DNA of 64,000 nt from assembly GCA_032622095.1 (NCBI GenBank), contig CP136062.1:195307887-195371886 (forward strand), read 5' to 3'. Below are positions 12,304-24,525 of this stretch, piece by piece (position 1 is the first letter of the stretch; every line of letters starts with the position of its first letter). This DNA comes from Siphonodentalium dalli. Lineage: Eukaryota > Mollusca > Scaphopoda > Gadilida > Siphonodentaliidae. The position numbers and the translations under genes are program-made. Below the pieces are notes generated by a model that saw only the letters and a program-made list of their open reading frames with translations, was not told where the DNA came from and ran no database searches.

Positions 12304-12453
12304 ATCCTCAATGAGTTTGGTCTACTACATATGTTGCCACCAGTGATGGACTATCTATATGGCCCACTAGTAGAGCATCATCGAGAAGTCCTCAGACAGA
12401 AGAGAGAAGCTATTATCTTGCCGATGCTTTTGGCAAGCTATAGTCAAGCTGAG
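12304..12453 (+). CDS. Orphan internal exon, 50 codons, function unknown
   Basis: The exon is bounded by TATATTTTTGCAG on the left and GAG/GTAAAT on the right, both good splice sites. It is exactly 150 bases and open in one frame only (phase 0-0). The product starts ILNEFGLLHMLPPVMDYLYG and ends LPMLLASYSQAE. It is hydrophobic and then charged, with mixed non-repetitive composition and even codon use, unlike the surrounding repeats. I do not recognise the family. It cannot be spliced directly to the three-exon model downstream because phases disagree, so it belongs to another transcript, needs an unseen exon, or is a relic. No partner exon was found within the window. Confidence 0.45.
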
Positions 12454-13520
12454 GTAAATTTATATGTAGATGGTGGGATATTTTTGTCTGATAGTATTGT
12501 ATGATGGATGAGTATTGAAGATATTATGAACTGAACATTGAAGTTATCACCCATCTCAAGATTTGTGTTTTGTCCTGACAAAATTCGATAATCATCCCAT
12601 AATATACGCGACTTTTATTGTGAAGTTATGGGGAGTATATAGGAATCAACTTCACCGTAGACACACCTTTTCTGAGCTTTTATTCCTACATTTTTCAGTC
12701 AAAGTTTTGAAACTTGGCACAAGTATCCCCCTTTTTTTCCTTAGAAAATTCTCACAACATGCATAATTTTTTCTCGATTTTATTCATACATTTTTCGGTC
12801 AATGTTTTGGAAACTTACAACATATTTAGTACCATGGTAATCTAAACCTGCAACTATGACCTTTGTCCGACCTTTTTGGTGGTGTTATCCCCCTTTTCGA
12901 CTTGGAAAGTTTGGGCAACGAAAAACTTCGTCCTAGCTTGTATTTCTACATTTTCTGGTCAATGTTTTTTAAAACCTGGCACAGGGGCCGATTAAGTATT
13001 TTACCCAGTTTGATATATAAATTTATCATATGACTCAATCATTATTTACGTTGGAAAGTATGTCATAAATCAATTTCATATGAACCACTAGTTCATATCA
13101 CCTTCCGATAATTTGATTGGTTTGCTGACAAAAAGTGTGTTCTGATTGGCTGAATGGCAGCCTGGCCGAGCCGCATCTCTAACTAAATGCAGGCCAAATT
13201 CGAGCGCGTCAATCAACGCGATGCCGAAATTCTCGCAATTATAATCTTGAAATATATAGTTTTTTTTACATTGTTATACGATAAATAGAATATGTAATTC
13301 GTATTTATCTAATAAACATACGATATAATGTCACAAACTGAGAACAGAATAGCGCACTATATCTTCGCGTGCATATTATTTCCGCTAGTTCACCAGGTGT
13401 AATTGGGCTTCCGGTTCAATGAAGTGGCGTCACATTAACCTTTTGCTGCCGATGTCATATAGCTATTTAGTGATTTATGTGCGTTTTGGATATCATAATC
13501 AATTTATAGGTGTCATATGA
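12454..13520. repeat. Diverged repeat units within a putative intron
   Basis: Three diverged copies of a unit (TTTTATTCCTACATTTTTCAG...CAAAGTTTTGAAACTTGGCAC) begin at about 12677, 12778 and 12940. Downstream, 13260-13330 and 13505-13545 share a GATAAATAGAATATGTAATTCGT block. No exon is evident between. Confidence 0.5.
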
Positions 13521-13678
13521 TAAATAGAATATGTAATTCGTGTTTCTCTCATATGATATTTATGAAACTCGTCACGAATTTTCAGTTTTCTCTCGCCGGA
13601 GGCTCGAGAAAACTGAAAATTCTTAGACTCGTTTCATAAATATCATATGAGAGAAACACTCATTTCATATCCTCTATA
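13521..13678. repeat. Palindrome with ~60-bp arms
   Basis: The left arm runs from about 13539 (GTGTTTCTCTCATATGATATTT) through a centre near 13597 (GCCGGAGGC). The right arm ends GAGAAACAC near 13659. Match is near perfect in the core and weaker outward. It ends only about 20 bases before the first exon of the gene model at 13697, so it may lie in the polypyrimidine region or 5' UTR intron of that gene. Confidence 0.8.
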
Positions 13679-13698
13679 TATCACATTTCTTTTCAGAA

Positions 13699-14801
13699 AT
13701 GTCTGACTCATCTAGTTCGGTTGTTGTAACACAGGCTGTTGTTCACCGTCCACATCAACATGAAGATGGTAAGTACCACATTTACCCTTTTGTATTATCC
13801 TTCATTCTATTCTATTTGTCAAGAAATTGCCACATCTTAAAGAATCCTTAATTTCTTAAAGTGATGTTAAACACTCGATGGGGGTGTTCCAAACTGAATG
13901 ACAAATAATCATGCTAAAATAAGTTATTTTCATACATTTGATATCCAAATAGTCATAAAACAGCATCATTGTCGTAATCGTTGTAATGTTTATGTCCAAT
14001 AATGTGACCCGAATAATGTTTAAATATTTACATCTGTGCGTAGTTCAACCGTGGTGTTCTATGAAATGGTACAGTTGATCTTGCAGGAATTTTCGATAAT
14101 ATTATTCTATTGCTACATTATTCCAGTGCTGATAGTGTCTGGATACTAACTTGGCGATATTTTTCACTGAAGTAAGTCCATAACATGTCTTTAAAGAATT
14201 AGACATATATATGAAATGTGAGCATATGTTGAAGTAAAGGCACCTTCTCAAGTTCTTCAAATAATATGTTGAATTATATATTCCACATATATCCATTTTC
14301 TATTTGGTACAAATATTTTATATACTACTTTTATATTTCAGATATCACATCTTCGGCAGAAATCAGTCCGCCACCCCATGATGACAGGAATCATGGGCTC
14401 CAAGGTGTGTATTTAGTAAAACACTTTAAACATTAATAATTAGTGTTATATATAACTGTAAAACATATTTGAAAACTTGTTGACGATATTTAAATAAATA
14501 GCGGTGTCCCATGAATAACAATATCAAATATCAATATTTTTTTATCAATTCTCACAATGAAATAAGCAAATAATTTATTCTGCCCTTTAACTCAATTGTG
14601 ATAAGTTAATTATTTCAGTTTTCTTCACTATGCTCTATTTACTGTAATTCCATTAAATGAGATTCCGTTGTTATATATGCCGAATATTGATTGCAATTGC
14701 AAGTATGAAAGATATAATTGTTATAACATTGTATCAATGAATGCTTTTCTTTCTCTTCAGTGACTATGCCGTACAGGTTCAAGGAGGACTGTGTAAAATA
14801 G
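13699..14801 (+). CDS. Three-exon gene model encoding a 57-residue protein of unknown function
   Basis: Exons are 13697-13768 (ATG at 13699), 14342-14404 and 14761-14801 (TAG at 14799-14801). Every border is canonical: TTCTTTTCAG/AA-ATG and GATG/GTAAGT, then TTATATTTCAG/ and CAAG/GTGTGT, then TTTCTCTTCAG/. Both introns are phase 1, the 63-base middle exon is symmetric, and the spliced frame stays open from ATG to stop. The predicted product begins MSDSSSSVVVTQAVVHRP, continues with a His/Pro/acidic stretch (EISPPPHDDRNH) and ends PYRFKEDCVK. It is hydrophilic, with no signal peptide or membrane segment, and probably disordered. The acceptor just before the ATG implies an upstream 5' UTR exon that I did not locate. 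Each exon is too short to be noticed by length alone; the support is three concordant splice phases. The family is not recognised. Confidence 0.55.
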
Positions 14802-15430
14802 GAAAGTCGAAGAATAAGCTACAAGTACAATGCGATTGATGTCAGAAAGAGTTTCACAGATAATGTGTTGGACTGCGGAAGAGGAAGGCAAATATTGAAA
14901 TGTGAAGACTGTTCATAAAATTGACCATTTCTATCATTAGGTGTTAAAGGGGTACTGTACACTAAATTTGGCCATTTATAACTCATTTTCATTAAAAATG
15001 ATTGTGTTGTTTCCATCGTTCAAAGACCACACAAGTGTATTTTGCGCTCATCAATGGCTAAAATTTATTCATTTGTTGCATATATTCTGTTGGGTATAAC
15101 ATGAGATGGCCGGATTTGGTGCACAGCGCCCCTTTAATCTCATATCATGACAAATATAATCTACAACTGTCAACAATTTATAGCAAATTTATAAAATGAC
15201 TCCACTAAATGAGGTCTGGGTGTAGCATTTGGCGTGGTCCTGAGCTAATTGACTGGACAATTTGTAAATTTTAACTAACTTGGATGTGAAACTAACAGCT
15301 AGAAATATTCCCAGATAAATAATACTCAGTGACATATTTAAGGATATAAAATTTAATTAATAAAAATGAACATCAGTCATAAACTCAACTCTAAAAACAT
15401 TGGGTATACCCGGCTCTATTTCTTGTTGAA
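14802..15430. other. Probable 3' UTR and spacer
   Basis: This follows the stop of the three-exon model. No clear AATAAA lies within the first 500 bases, so the transcript end is not defined. No other exon was seen. Confidence 0.35.
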
Positions 15431-15495
15431 TTGCTGTTGTATATCATTATCATATGGAATTCCATTATTCCATATGATAATGATATACAGCAGCC
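15431..15495. repeat. 65-bp palindrome
   Basis: GCTGTTGTATATCATTATC on the left mirrors GATAATGATATACAGCAGC on the right, with arms of about 30 bases and one or two mismatches. It is a small foldback or a cruciform-prone site; no target duplication was defined. Confidence 0.8.
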
Positions 15496-15713
15496 ATGAT
15501 TGTAGCTTGTAACAAAGAACGCATGCACTGTTCAGGCTATAAAAATGTTCATTTGTCTTTAATGTTATTAATTTATAGAAAGTTATTACTGTGCTAATTA
15601 TTGTGCTCTTGTTGTTTTATATACTTTTCAGATTGTGCACATTGTATGTTGTTATTTTTTAAGAACAATGCTGAAGTTGCATTTGATTTTGCCTGAATGG
15701 TTGCCCATCAGTT

Positions 15714-15940
15714 TTAACCCATTTTATGACAGGAGCTGCGCTGGCGCACCGTTAAAGATTCTATACCATGCATTCTCTTATATATGCGAGTCTCCCATTG
15801 GGAATGTGCTGGCTTACAAGGTCAAGGTAAATATTGTTAGGCTAATGCATTCTCGTATATATGCGAGGCGCCATATGGACGACTCGCATATATAAAATAA
15901 TGCATTGGCACAGGGTTTTCGCCAGTCATAAAAGGGTTAA
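15714..15940. mobile_element. 227-bp piggyBac-like MITE (TTAA target)
   Basis: The ends are TTAA-CCCATTTTATGACAGG and, in reverse complement, TTAA-CCCTTTTATGACTGG. TTAA duplications with CCC...GGG termini are the hallmark of piggyBac elements. The interior contains a short palindrome built on TGCATTCTCNTATATATGCGAG (about 15844-15905) and a second copy of one arm near 15769. The same internal block is found in the element at 27842-28280. It has no coding capacity. Confidence 0.75.
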
Positions 15941-17026
15941 CTGATCCAGTCACTCAACTATTTATTTATTTATTTATTTATTTTTGTCTACAATCAATAT
16001 TTTCGGCTCATGATGAGTTTACAAGATTCGCAGGTGAATAAGGCCAAGTAATTACAAATTCTGTGTTCTCAGCTCTCATCACCTTCCCGGAATATGTTTT
16101 CCAGATTAGGCAGGATTATGAGAAAATAAATATAAACTCCCTCATTTCAATATTGAGATCGTATCGCCTAACATCACCTTTTATTTTAATGGCCTAAATA
16201 AAACTACCAGTAATAGAAAAAATGTTTGCCCTACCAAATATTTTCTATGCAAAGTGTATTAAATCTTAAACCTATTTCATAAGTATACATTACGTGATAA
16301 TCATTTACTTCTTGTATCTGGTTTGACATGATCTTCTGTGTATAAATTGATAGTATTTATTACCATGTTTCTTGTTATCATTCAAGGCATAAATTTCTAG
16401 GGAATGACTCAAATAGTTTGCTCATTTGCTTTTCTCATAAACTGTTCGAGAACATTGCATTTTTTTTTGCTCGCGGGGATATCCCATGTTGGCGTCACGG
16501 ATTTTGCGGTTAGGTGACTCCAGCAAAATTGGTGGCCAGCGCCCCTAGCGTTAATTCAAGAATTAACTGTTAATTAAAGAATTGTTCATTGGTTTGTAAA
16601 CGGAAGCTATTAATTCTGTAGACTCGTCCATTAATTCTGCATTTTTAGTCATTGGAAATAGTTGATTCCGCTATTAGATATTGATTCGAATACGAAACCT
16701 ATTGAATTTAAATAGAACGTTATTAATTGTGCATTGGTGATAATTTATATCTATTAAATATAAGAATGACAATAAGGTCTATTAGTTTATAATGATAATC
16801 ATTGTTCGTGGGAAATCGTCTATTGGTTTGAAATATCTTTATTGATTAAGAAAATATGGCTATTGAAACGGAATGTACGTTTATTGAATATGCGCGAATC
16901 TTACTAATTGTGTGTTATTAGATATTAGTTGAACAATGAATACTGTTAAATTAAAATAGAACATTAATTTTGCATCGGTCAACATTGATTATGAATCTAT
17001 ATCTATTAAAACGGAACTGTCTCTTA
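15941..17026. repeat. (ATTT)n tract and degenerate CTATTGGTTTGAAA-type minisatellite
   Basis: (TTTA)n spans about 15959-15983. From about 16560 to 17023 a loose ~20-40 bp unit (CTATTRGTTTGAAA / CTATTGAATTTAAATAGAAC) repeats with strong divergence. The same unit resumes at 18277-18345 (TATTGGTTTGAAAATAGAGA twice), so the element between was inserted into this minisatellite. Confidence 0.6.
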
Positions 17027-18273
17027 GGGTGCGTACACATGGCGGGCAAGAAAATATCAGGTATGCCCCATGTGACTTATACTTGACCAATGAAATAAAT
17101 AATACCGGAAAATATCCTACGAAGGCAGCGCGCTGATATTTTATCGCCAGTTGGTGATATGTGTTCACCTTGATTGGTGGCCATCGGTAACCTTTAACTA
17201 ATCTCTATAAGGGACACGCTGGTAACCGTTCACGCACTCGAGTTATGATCCATCAATATTATCGCCTGTTTCAACAATTGACTTCGTAATTCCATTTTGG
17301 ATTGTTTGACATAATCGCTGATCTATTATATGGATATGTGTGGGGACGTATATCTTTTGAGGGTTTCCGCTGACGGAGGATGTCCATGGATTTCTGACTG
17401 CACCCCCCCCCCCCCTCTTGAACCGGGTCAAAGACCCAAGATCACATACTTTAATTTTCACACACCTCATCGTCTTTGAATTTCCCATCTGGTACCTCAC
17501 ATGCCTTGAATTTTGAATGGACACCGGGGAGGGAGGGCTTAGAAGAAATTCCAAGCTATTAATTTGACCGAAGTAGGAAGAAATGCAAATATTGGTCTAA
17601 AACCACTAATTCCACATACATCAATGGTTGAAAAATCAGACTACCAGAACAATACCAGAACCATTGTTGGTGTAAACATTCCAACTAATATTGTTTCCAA
17701 CTGGTGAAAACTTTGACCATAGTTGGCGGGGGTCTCATGTCCCCACATGCACCCATGTAAGTTCGGTAACGTAATATACACCACAGACCCATGAACCAAG
17801 CAACATTCTCTTGAAAACTTCATATGGGATCTCAATGGGGTGGGGTCATCCGATTTGCCACAAAACCATAATAACTTTTGCCACCCCACATATGCATGCA
17901 CTATGCAATTATAACATTTCCAAATTTCCAAATAGCGTGACCACTTTCTCATTATGTAGAAGGTCTTTATGCATGAGGTCAGCAACGTTGCTACAGGTCG
18001 GTGGGTGCCTCATCCCACCCGACTTCGGTAATACATGTTTAACAGTTGGAAATTTCACAAAGCTATGAATTGCCAAAATGGACTATATGTTATTTACCGG
18101 ACGAAATTCACTTGAACCAGCACGACCAATACTGTTATGTTTGAGCTCAATCAACGCCGTCTAAACCGCCGCGTTCTCACGGGCGTAATCTTTGCAGCAA
18201 GAAAATATCAGTGTGCAATTTTACCTGATATTTTCTTGCAGATATTTTCTTGCAGCTTCATGTGTACGCGCCC
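17027..18273. mobile_element. 1.25-kb Harbinger-like non-autonomous element
   Basis: The left end GGGTGCGTACACATGGCGGGC is mirrored by the right end (reverse complement GGGCGCGTACACATGAAGC). Both sides are flanked by TTA (17024-17026 and 18274-18276). A 3-bp TWA duplication with GGG/GGC-starting ends fits PIF/Harbinger. CAAGAAAATATCAGGTA follows the terminus on both sides and is repeated subterminally on the right (18199-18255). The open frames inside (about 100 codons on the minus strand) show no transposase motif. It interrupts a minisatellite whose units continue on either side. Confidence 0.75.
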
Positions 18274-18276
18274 TTA

Positions 18277-18659
18277 TTGAATCCAAGAACGACTATTGGT
18301 TTGAAAATAGAGAATATTGGTTTGAAAATAGAGACTATTGTGTTCACAAACCACCATTAACTTTTATTTCATGTAATTTCCGATCGAATGGCCGCCCATA
18401 CCCACCCCCCCCCCCATACCAGCAGACCAAACTTTGCTTCCAAATGACACTTGCACCCTCACCTTGAGTTTGAACTTTCCTACTGGCACCTCAACCTTTC
18501 CATGAAATTTACGATATGACACTCCATATGTACTGATGTTGACCTAATGGTCTAAAAACAAGGCGTAAAATGTCCAATTTATGTAGGACATGATTTTGAA
18601 ACTGTTGAAAATTTTAAACTCATAGTTCTTACTTCGGTCATTGTTTAGGGCTTTAGCAG
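18277..18659. other. Minisatellite remnant and spacer
   Basis: The first 70 bases continue the TATTGGTTTGAAAATAGAGA repeat interrupted upstream. The rest, including a C12 tract near 18405, is unassigned. Confidence 0.5.
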
Positions 18660-20340
18660 CATAGAACTGTTAGAATCGAGTTAGCGACTCGTTTTTCAGC
18701 TCAACTTTACTTCCTTTAGCACGGGTGTAATAGAGATCTTATCTCTTGTCGGATCATTTTGAAATGTGTCATGGCTGTTGACATTACCATGGGAACGACC
18801 ATTTTATGGCCAATCGCAAAAAAAAACCAAGGCCATCACGAATTTTACTCTTTGTATGACTAAACTCTTTTGCACAATCCATCAGCACAGGCTGCAGGCA
18901 TTAGCAATTTAGCAGCATAGCACCGCTAACATCCAGTTTGAAACTCTTATTTCTTAATTCTATCATTGTTTAGTGAGTAGTATAGCACCGCTAGAATTCA
19001 GTTTGAAACTCTCTTTTTTAATATTTTCATTCCTTACCAGCATAGCACCGCTAGAATTCAGTTTGAAACTCTTATTTCTTAATTCTATCATTGTTTGGTG
19101 AGCAGTATAGCACCGCTATAATTGAGTTTGAAATTCTCTTTCTTAATATGTTCATTTCGTAGCAGTTTAGCAGCATAGCACCGCTAGAATTAAGTTTGAA
19201 ACTCTCTTTTTAAATAGTTGCATTCCTTAGCAGTTTAGCAGCATAGCACGGCTAGAATTCAGTTTGAAACTCTATTTTTTTATATTTTCATTCCTAAACA
19301 GGTTAGCAGTATAGCACCGCTAGAATTGAGTTTGAAACTCTCTTTTTTAATATTTTCATTCCTTAACAGATTAGCAGCATAGCACCGCTAGAATTGAGTT
19401 TGAAACTCTAATTTTTAATATTTTCATTCCTGAGCAGTTTAGCATCATAGCACCGCTAGAATTCAGTTTGAAACTATTTTTTTTAATATTTTCATTCATT
19501 AGCAGTTTTGCAGCATAGCACCGCTAGAATTCAGTTTGAACCATTTATTTTTTAATGCATTAGCAGTTTAGCAGTCCTAGAGCCCCTTTAAAACTCCATT
19601 TTCTTTCATTTTTTCATTCGTTAGCAGTTTAGCAGCATAGCACCGCTAGAATTCAGTTTGAAACTCTCTTTTTTAATATTTTCATTCCTTAGCAGTTTAG
19701 CAGCATAGCACCGCTAGAATTGAGTTTGAAACTCTCTTTTTAAATATTTTCTTTGGTTAGAAGTTTAGCAGCATAGCACCGTTAGAATTCAGTTTGAAAC
19801 TCTCTTTTTAAATATTTTCATTCCTTAGCAGATTAGCAGCATAGCACCGCACCGCTAGAATTCAGTTTGAAACTCTCTTTTTTAATATTTTCATTCCTTA
19901 GTAGTTTAGCAGCATAGCACCGCTAGATTTCAGTTTGAAACGATCTTTTTAAATATTTTCATTCCTTAGCAGCATAGCACCGCTAGAATTGAGCTTGAAA
20001 CTCTTTTTTTAATATTTTCATTCCTTAGCAGTTTTGCAGCATAGCACCGCTATAATTCAGTTTGAACCATTTATTTTTTAATGCATTAGCAGTTTAGCAG
20101 TCCTAGAGCCTTTTTAAAACTCCATTTTTTCATTCGTTAGCAGTTTAGCAGCATAGCACCGCTAGAATTGGTTTTAAAACTCATATGTTATAACTTTTTC
20201 ATTTATTAGCAGCTCAGCAGTGCCAGAGCCCAGTTTAAAAATCCATTTTCTTCATTTGTTTTCATTTATTAGCAGTTTAGTAGCTTAGCAATGCTAGAAT
20301 ACAGTTTGATACTCTTTTTTCTTGATTCAGTTGCACTTAG
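18660..20340 (+). repeat. ~68-72 bp satellite, about 20 copies
   Basis: The unit is roughly TTAGCAGTTTAGCAGCATAG-CACCGCTAGAATTCAGTTTG followed by AAACTCTC, a T-run, AATATTTTCATTCC. Regular copies start near 18900 and continue to about 20170, with decayed copies at each end. A variant pair (GAACCATTTATTTTTTAATG followed by a CAGTCCTAGAGCC unit) occurs at about 19535-19620 and again at 20065-20140, so some units were duplicated as a higher-order block of about 530 bp. No coding potential. Confidence 0.9.
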
Positions 20341-20489
20341 CAATTAGCCCCTAAAATATGGGTACCAAAACAAATTTGACCACGTTTCTTGCCATATCTA
20401 CATCCAACAGTGAGGCACAGTGGATACGCAAGTTCCTCGTGCTTCTCTAAATTTTTGGATGGAAATGATGTTTAGATACAGGTTACTGT

Positions 20490-20969
<480 letters not shown>

Positions 20970-21540
20970 CATTACCGAACACAAACTACACGATAATCGC
21001 TCTTTATCATTACCTTCTCGGGACTTATTTACGAATAGGTAATCATGTTTTAATCATGTTTTATTCATGTTATATTGCACCATGCTGGTTAGATTATGTA
21101 TCTTTAAATTGCGAGATCCGAGGTCTATGACATTTTGACAAATTTTCCACGATAGCGAAACACAACAAATTGTATATACAGAATATAGGCGACATATTCA
21201 TTATTCATTATACTCATCGAATTATAGGAGACATCATCCTCGAGTTTTTTTTATCAGTCAACGATATTTATTAATGTTTTTTCTTTCGCATTTTTTTTTT
21301 TTTTATAACTATAACTAAATATTACGATTCTCACAAAGTGTACTATACCCCTGACATGCATGCACTCCAGATTTGAAAGCCGATGCAAGAAAAAGAAAAC
21401 TCAATCACACAACTGGAGGCATAAATCTGTTAGGATTTCGTCGGCTTTTCAGAGAGATTGAGAATACACCACATAACGTTAGAAGTCGTGCTCTTTTGGC
21501 GAGACTATATATTTATTCTTGAACTATATAATGAAAAACT

Positions 21541-21877
21541 TACCATTATAGTCTTTATATTATGTCGACTGAGCGTGTAAACTTACCATTATAGTCTTTA
21601 TATTATGTCGACTGAGCGTGTAAACTTACCATTATAGTCTTTATATTATGTCGACTGAGCGTGTAAACTTACCATTATAGTCTTTATATTATGTCGACTG
21701 AGCGTGTAAACTTACCATTATAGTCTTTATATTATGTCGACTGAGCGTGTAAACTTACCATTATAGTCTTTATATTATGTCGACTGAGCGTGTAAACTTA
21801 CCATTATAGTCTTTATATTATGTCGACTGAGCGTGTAAACTTACCATTATAGTCTTTATATTATGTCGACTGAGCGT
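21541..21877 (+). repeat. Perfect tandem repeat, 43-bp unit, nearly 8 copies
   Basis: Units begin at 21541, 21584, 21627, 21670, 21713, 21756, 21799 and 21842 (the last cut short). Each reads TACCATTATAGTCTTTATAT-TATGTCGACTGAGCGTGTAA-ACT with no visible difference. Perfect identity implies very recent expansion or homogenisation. There are no spacers, so it is not a CRISPR array. Confidence 0.95.
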
Positions 21878-23180
21878 TTTACTGCATTGCCCCCTGGTCC
21901 AGGAAATGTGCTAATTTATCGCAAAATCTAGAAAATAATCACAGTAACTTCAAGTTAATTGTTTTTCCTTCTATATGATCTCGCATTGGCGGTACGATAA
22001 GCTATATATATACACCACATTTGTCCATGAAACGGTTACGAGTTTCGAATAGTTCAATGGAGAACATTCTCCTGTTGTTTCCGTTGACACGTGGATGTTG
22101 AAATCTACGCGGCTTTGTTGTTATATAACTTAACTATAGCAGGGTTACCCGGCGTTGCCCAGGTTAAGTGATGTGAAACCCTCTGTGGGTATTTGGTGGG
22201 AATAGAGAATACTCTTGCTCTCAAAGTGTTACATGTATTCTCATAAATTGTATATCCAAATGGCATCTCAAAACATGATTCTTACACATGGAATATAAGT
22301 AGAGGCTCACCTTTCAGGTCGGAGCGATTATCATTTTGTTTATCGCGTTTAATCCGTCCCACCAATAAAGAAGTATTTATTTATTTACAACTGCGTATAC
22401 TTCAGACGTTATAGCATGAAACATGAACATCATAAACACATTAGTTCGAAAAATTAAAAGACGACAATTGTGTTTTACATAGAGATGTATCAATCAATCA
22501 ATCAATCAATCTAGTTTATCATATCTTCATGAAGATACATATGTTTTAAAGATATGTCAGGTGCTCCTCTGTTCTGGTGCTATATACTGGCTAATCATTT
22601 TTAGTTTAAAAGAAATGATGTTATGTACGTATAGCAGCTACATGTGCCCGACACAGCGATATTTTGAGTAGTTTATGTTAGGCGATGAGTATGTTCTAAA
22701 AAATGAAAGAAATCCTCTGTATCGGGTAGATATACCCTTGTCAGATGTCACTATTGGAGAATTCTGTACTACGGACTGCGTTTTCCTTATCTCAGAAGTA
22801 ACCATATTTGACTGCACACTGTGACCACTATTTCTGAACAGGCGTGCTCTACATTTCGATATCTCTTGGCAATTATTGTAATTTTTTTGTGGAAACTATA
22901 TTGAATGGGACATACTCAATCGTATTATAATATATACATGAGCCATTCTAATATGCAATCCTCTGACGATTCAAGGTCCCTCAGTTTGAATGAATATATG
23001 TATCTCTTAAATAGATTGATATAAATATACTTTTAATGCTTTCTTCTATGTATCTGTGTTGCTAGATCATTATAGGAATGCCCTGATTTCCATCCCCATA
23101 TAAATATATAGTTGAAAAGATATAATTTGTTCAAGTGACTTAATTCGGTCACCATAAAATTTTGTCGAGATTGTGAAATT
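21878..23180. other. Unassigned DNA with a short repeat-family signature
   Basis: A GCAGGGTTACCCGGCGTTGC motif at 22138-22157, of a kind I associate with the edge of an interspersed repeat family, may mark the start of the repeat block that follows. (AATC)n lies at about 22490-22511. No exon was seen. Confidence 0.4.
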
Positions 23181-24525
23181 GGAATGCTAGTGATCTCCTC
23201 TCGCCATCCATGACCCAAACGGCCTCAAATGTGATTTAATTCAACATATCATTAGAGAAGAACGTGCATGAATTTGGTGGAATCAGTGCTAAATATATTT
23301 GTATCAACTTTGGTGCAACTCTCCTCATGCATGACTTGAACTGCGCCACTTTTGTCATATTTAAACCACGTCTATTATACTCATGCATGCATTATATAAT
23401 GGAGATGAATATATATAAGTTTGATGGTAATCGGCAACTAAACAAATTCTTATCATAGTTATTACCCCCCCCCCCATCTCTCACTCAAACTGCACCAATT
23501 TCGCGTCTTTAAATCACACGTTTATATTCCTCGTATCACGGAGAAGAATAATATATCAATTTGGTCGAAATCTGCGCTAAAAATAGCCCCTCCCATGACA
23601 CCAACAATGTCACTTTAGAAAATTTTAACCCGCACCATTATCTTACTCGTAAAAAGTTACCCCTGATAGACCGCCTTGGTGCCATCTCGATTGTACCCTT
23701 AAAGTTATATATATATATAACACAGACAGATATTTGCAAATATTTGATTCATTATATATCATTTGAGAAGAACGTGTATGAGTTTGATGGTAATTGGCAC
23801 TAAACATATTTTTATAAGTTTTTGGTGACCCTCCCGTCCCTATTTCGGACTCAAGCGGCGCCACTTTTGACATCATTAAACCACACACTTAGACTCATTA
23901 TAGAGATGAATATATATAAAATTTATGAAACTTGGCGAGTATAAAATATTCGTATCAAATTTAGGGCCACCATTGCATATCTCTCATCCAAAAGGCACCA
24001 ACTTAGCGCATTTAAACCACACGATTAGATTATTCGTATCACGGAGAAGAATATGTATTAATCAGGTGGAAATCGGCGCTAAACGTATTGTTTATCAATG
24101 TTTGCGTCCCTCTCACCCTCTAGACACCCCTGACTCGAATGGCCCCACTTTTGACATATTTAAACCACCCAATTAGACTCCTGATATCATGGAGATTATT
24201 ATTTGTAAGTTTGGTGCTAGCACCAATATGACGTCTTTAAAATCACACGATTAGATTCCTCATATCATGGATAAGAATTTGTATCAATTTGGTGGAAATT
24301 GGCGCTAAAAATATTGTGTATCAATTTTGGTGCCCCTCTCCCTTTCAGTGCAACCCTGACTCGAATGACGCCACTTTTGAAAGCTTTAAGCCAGCCATTA
24401 GACACCGCATACCATGGGGATGAATTTGTATAAGTTTCGTGACAATCGGCGACTAAACCCATTCGTATCACATTTAGTACCCACCCACCCCCCCCCCCCC
24501 AACGACACCAATTTGGCGTCTTTAA

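Noticed and set aside
17243-17985. Transposase ORFs inside the Harbinger-like element
   Set aside because: The ~100-codon minus-strand frames show no DDE or Myb-like motifs and are interrupted; the element is non-autonomous.
21541-21877. CRISPR array
   Set aside because: The 43-bp units are contiguous with no variable spacers, and the window is eukaryotic.
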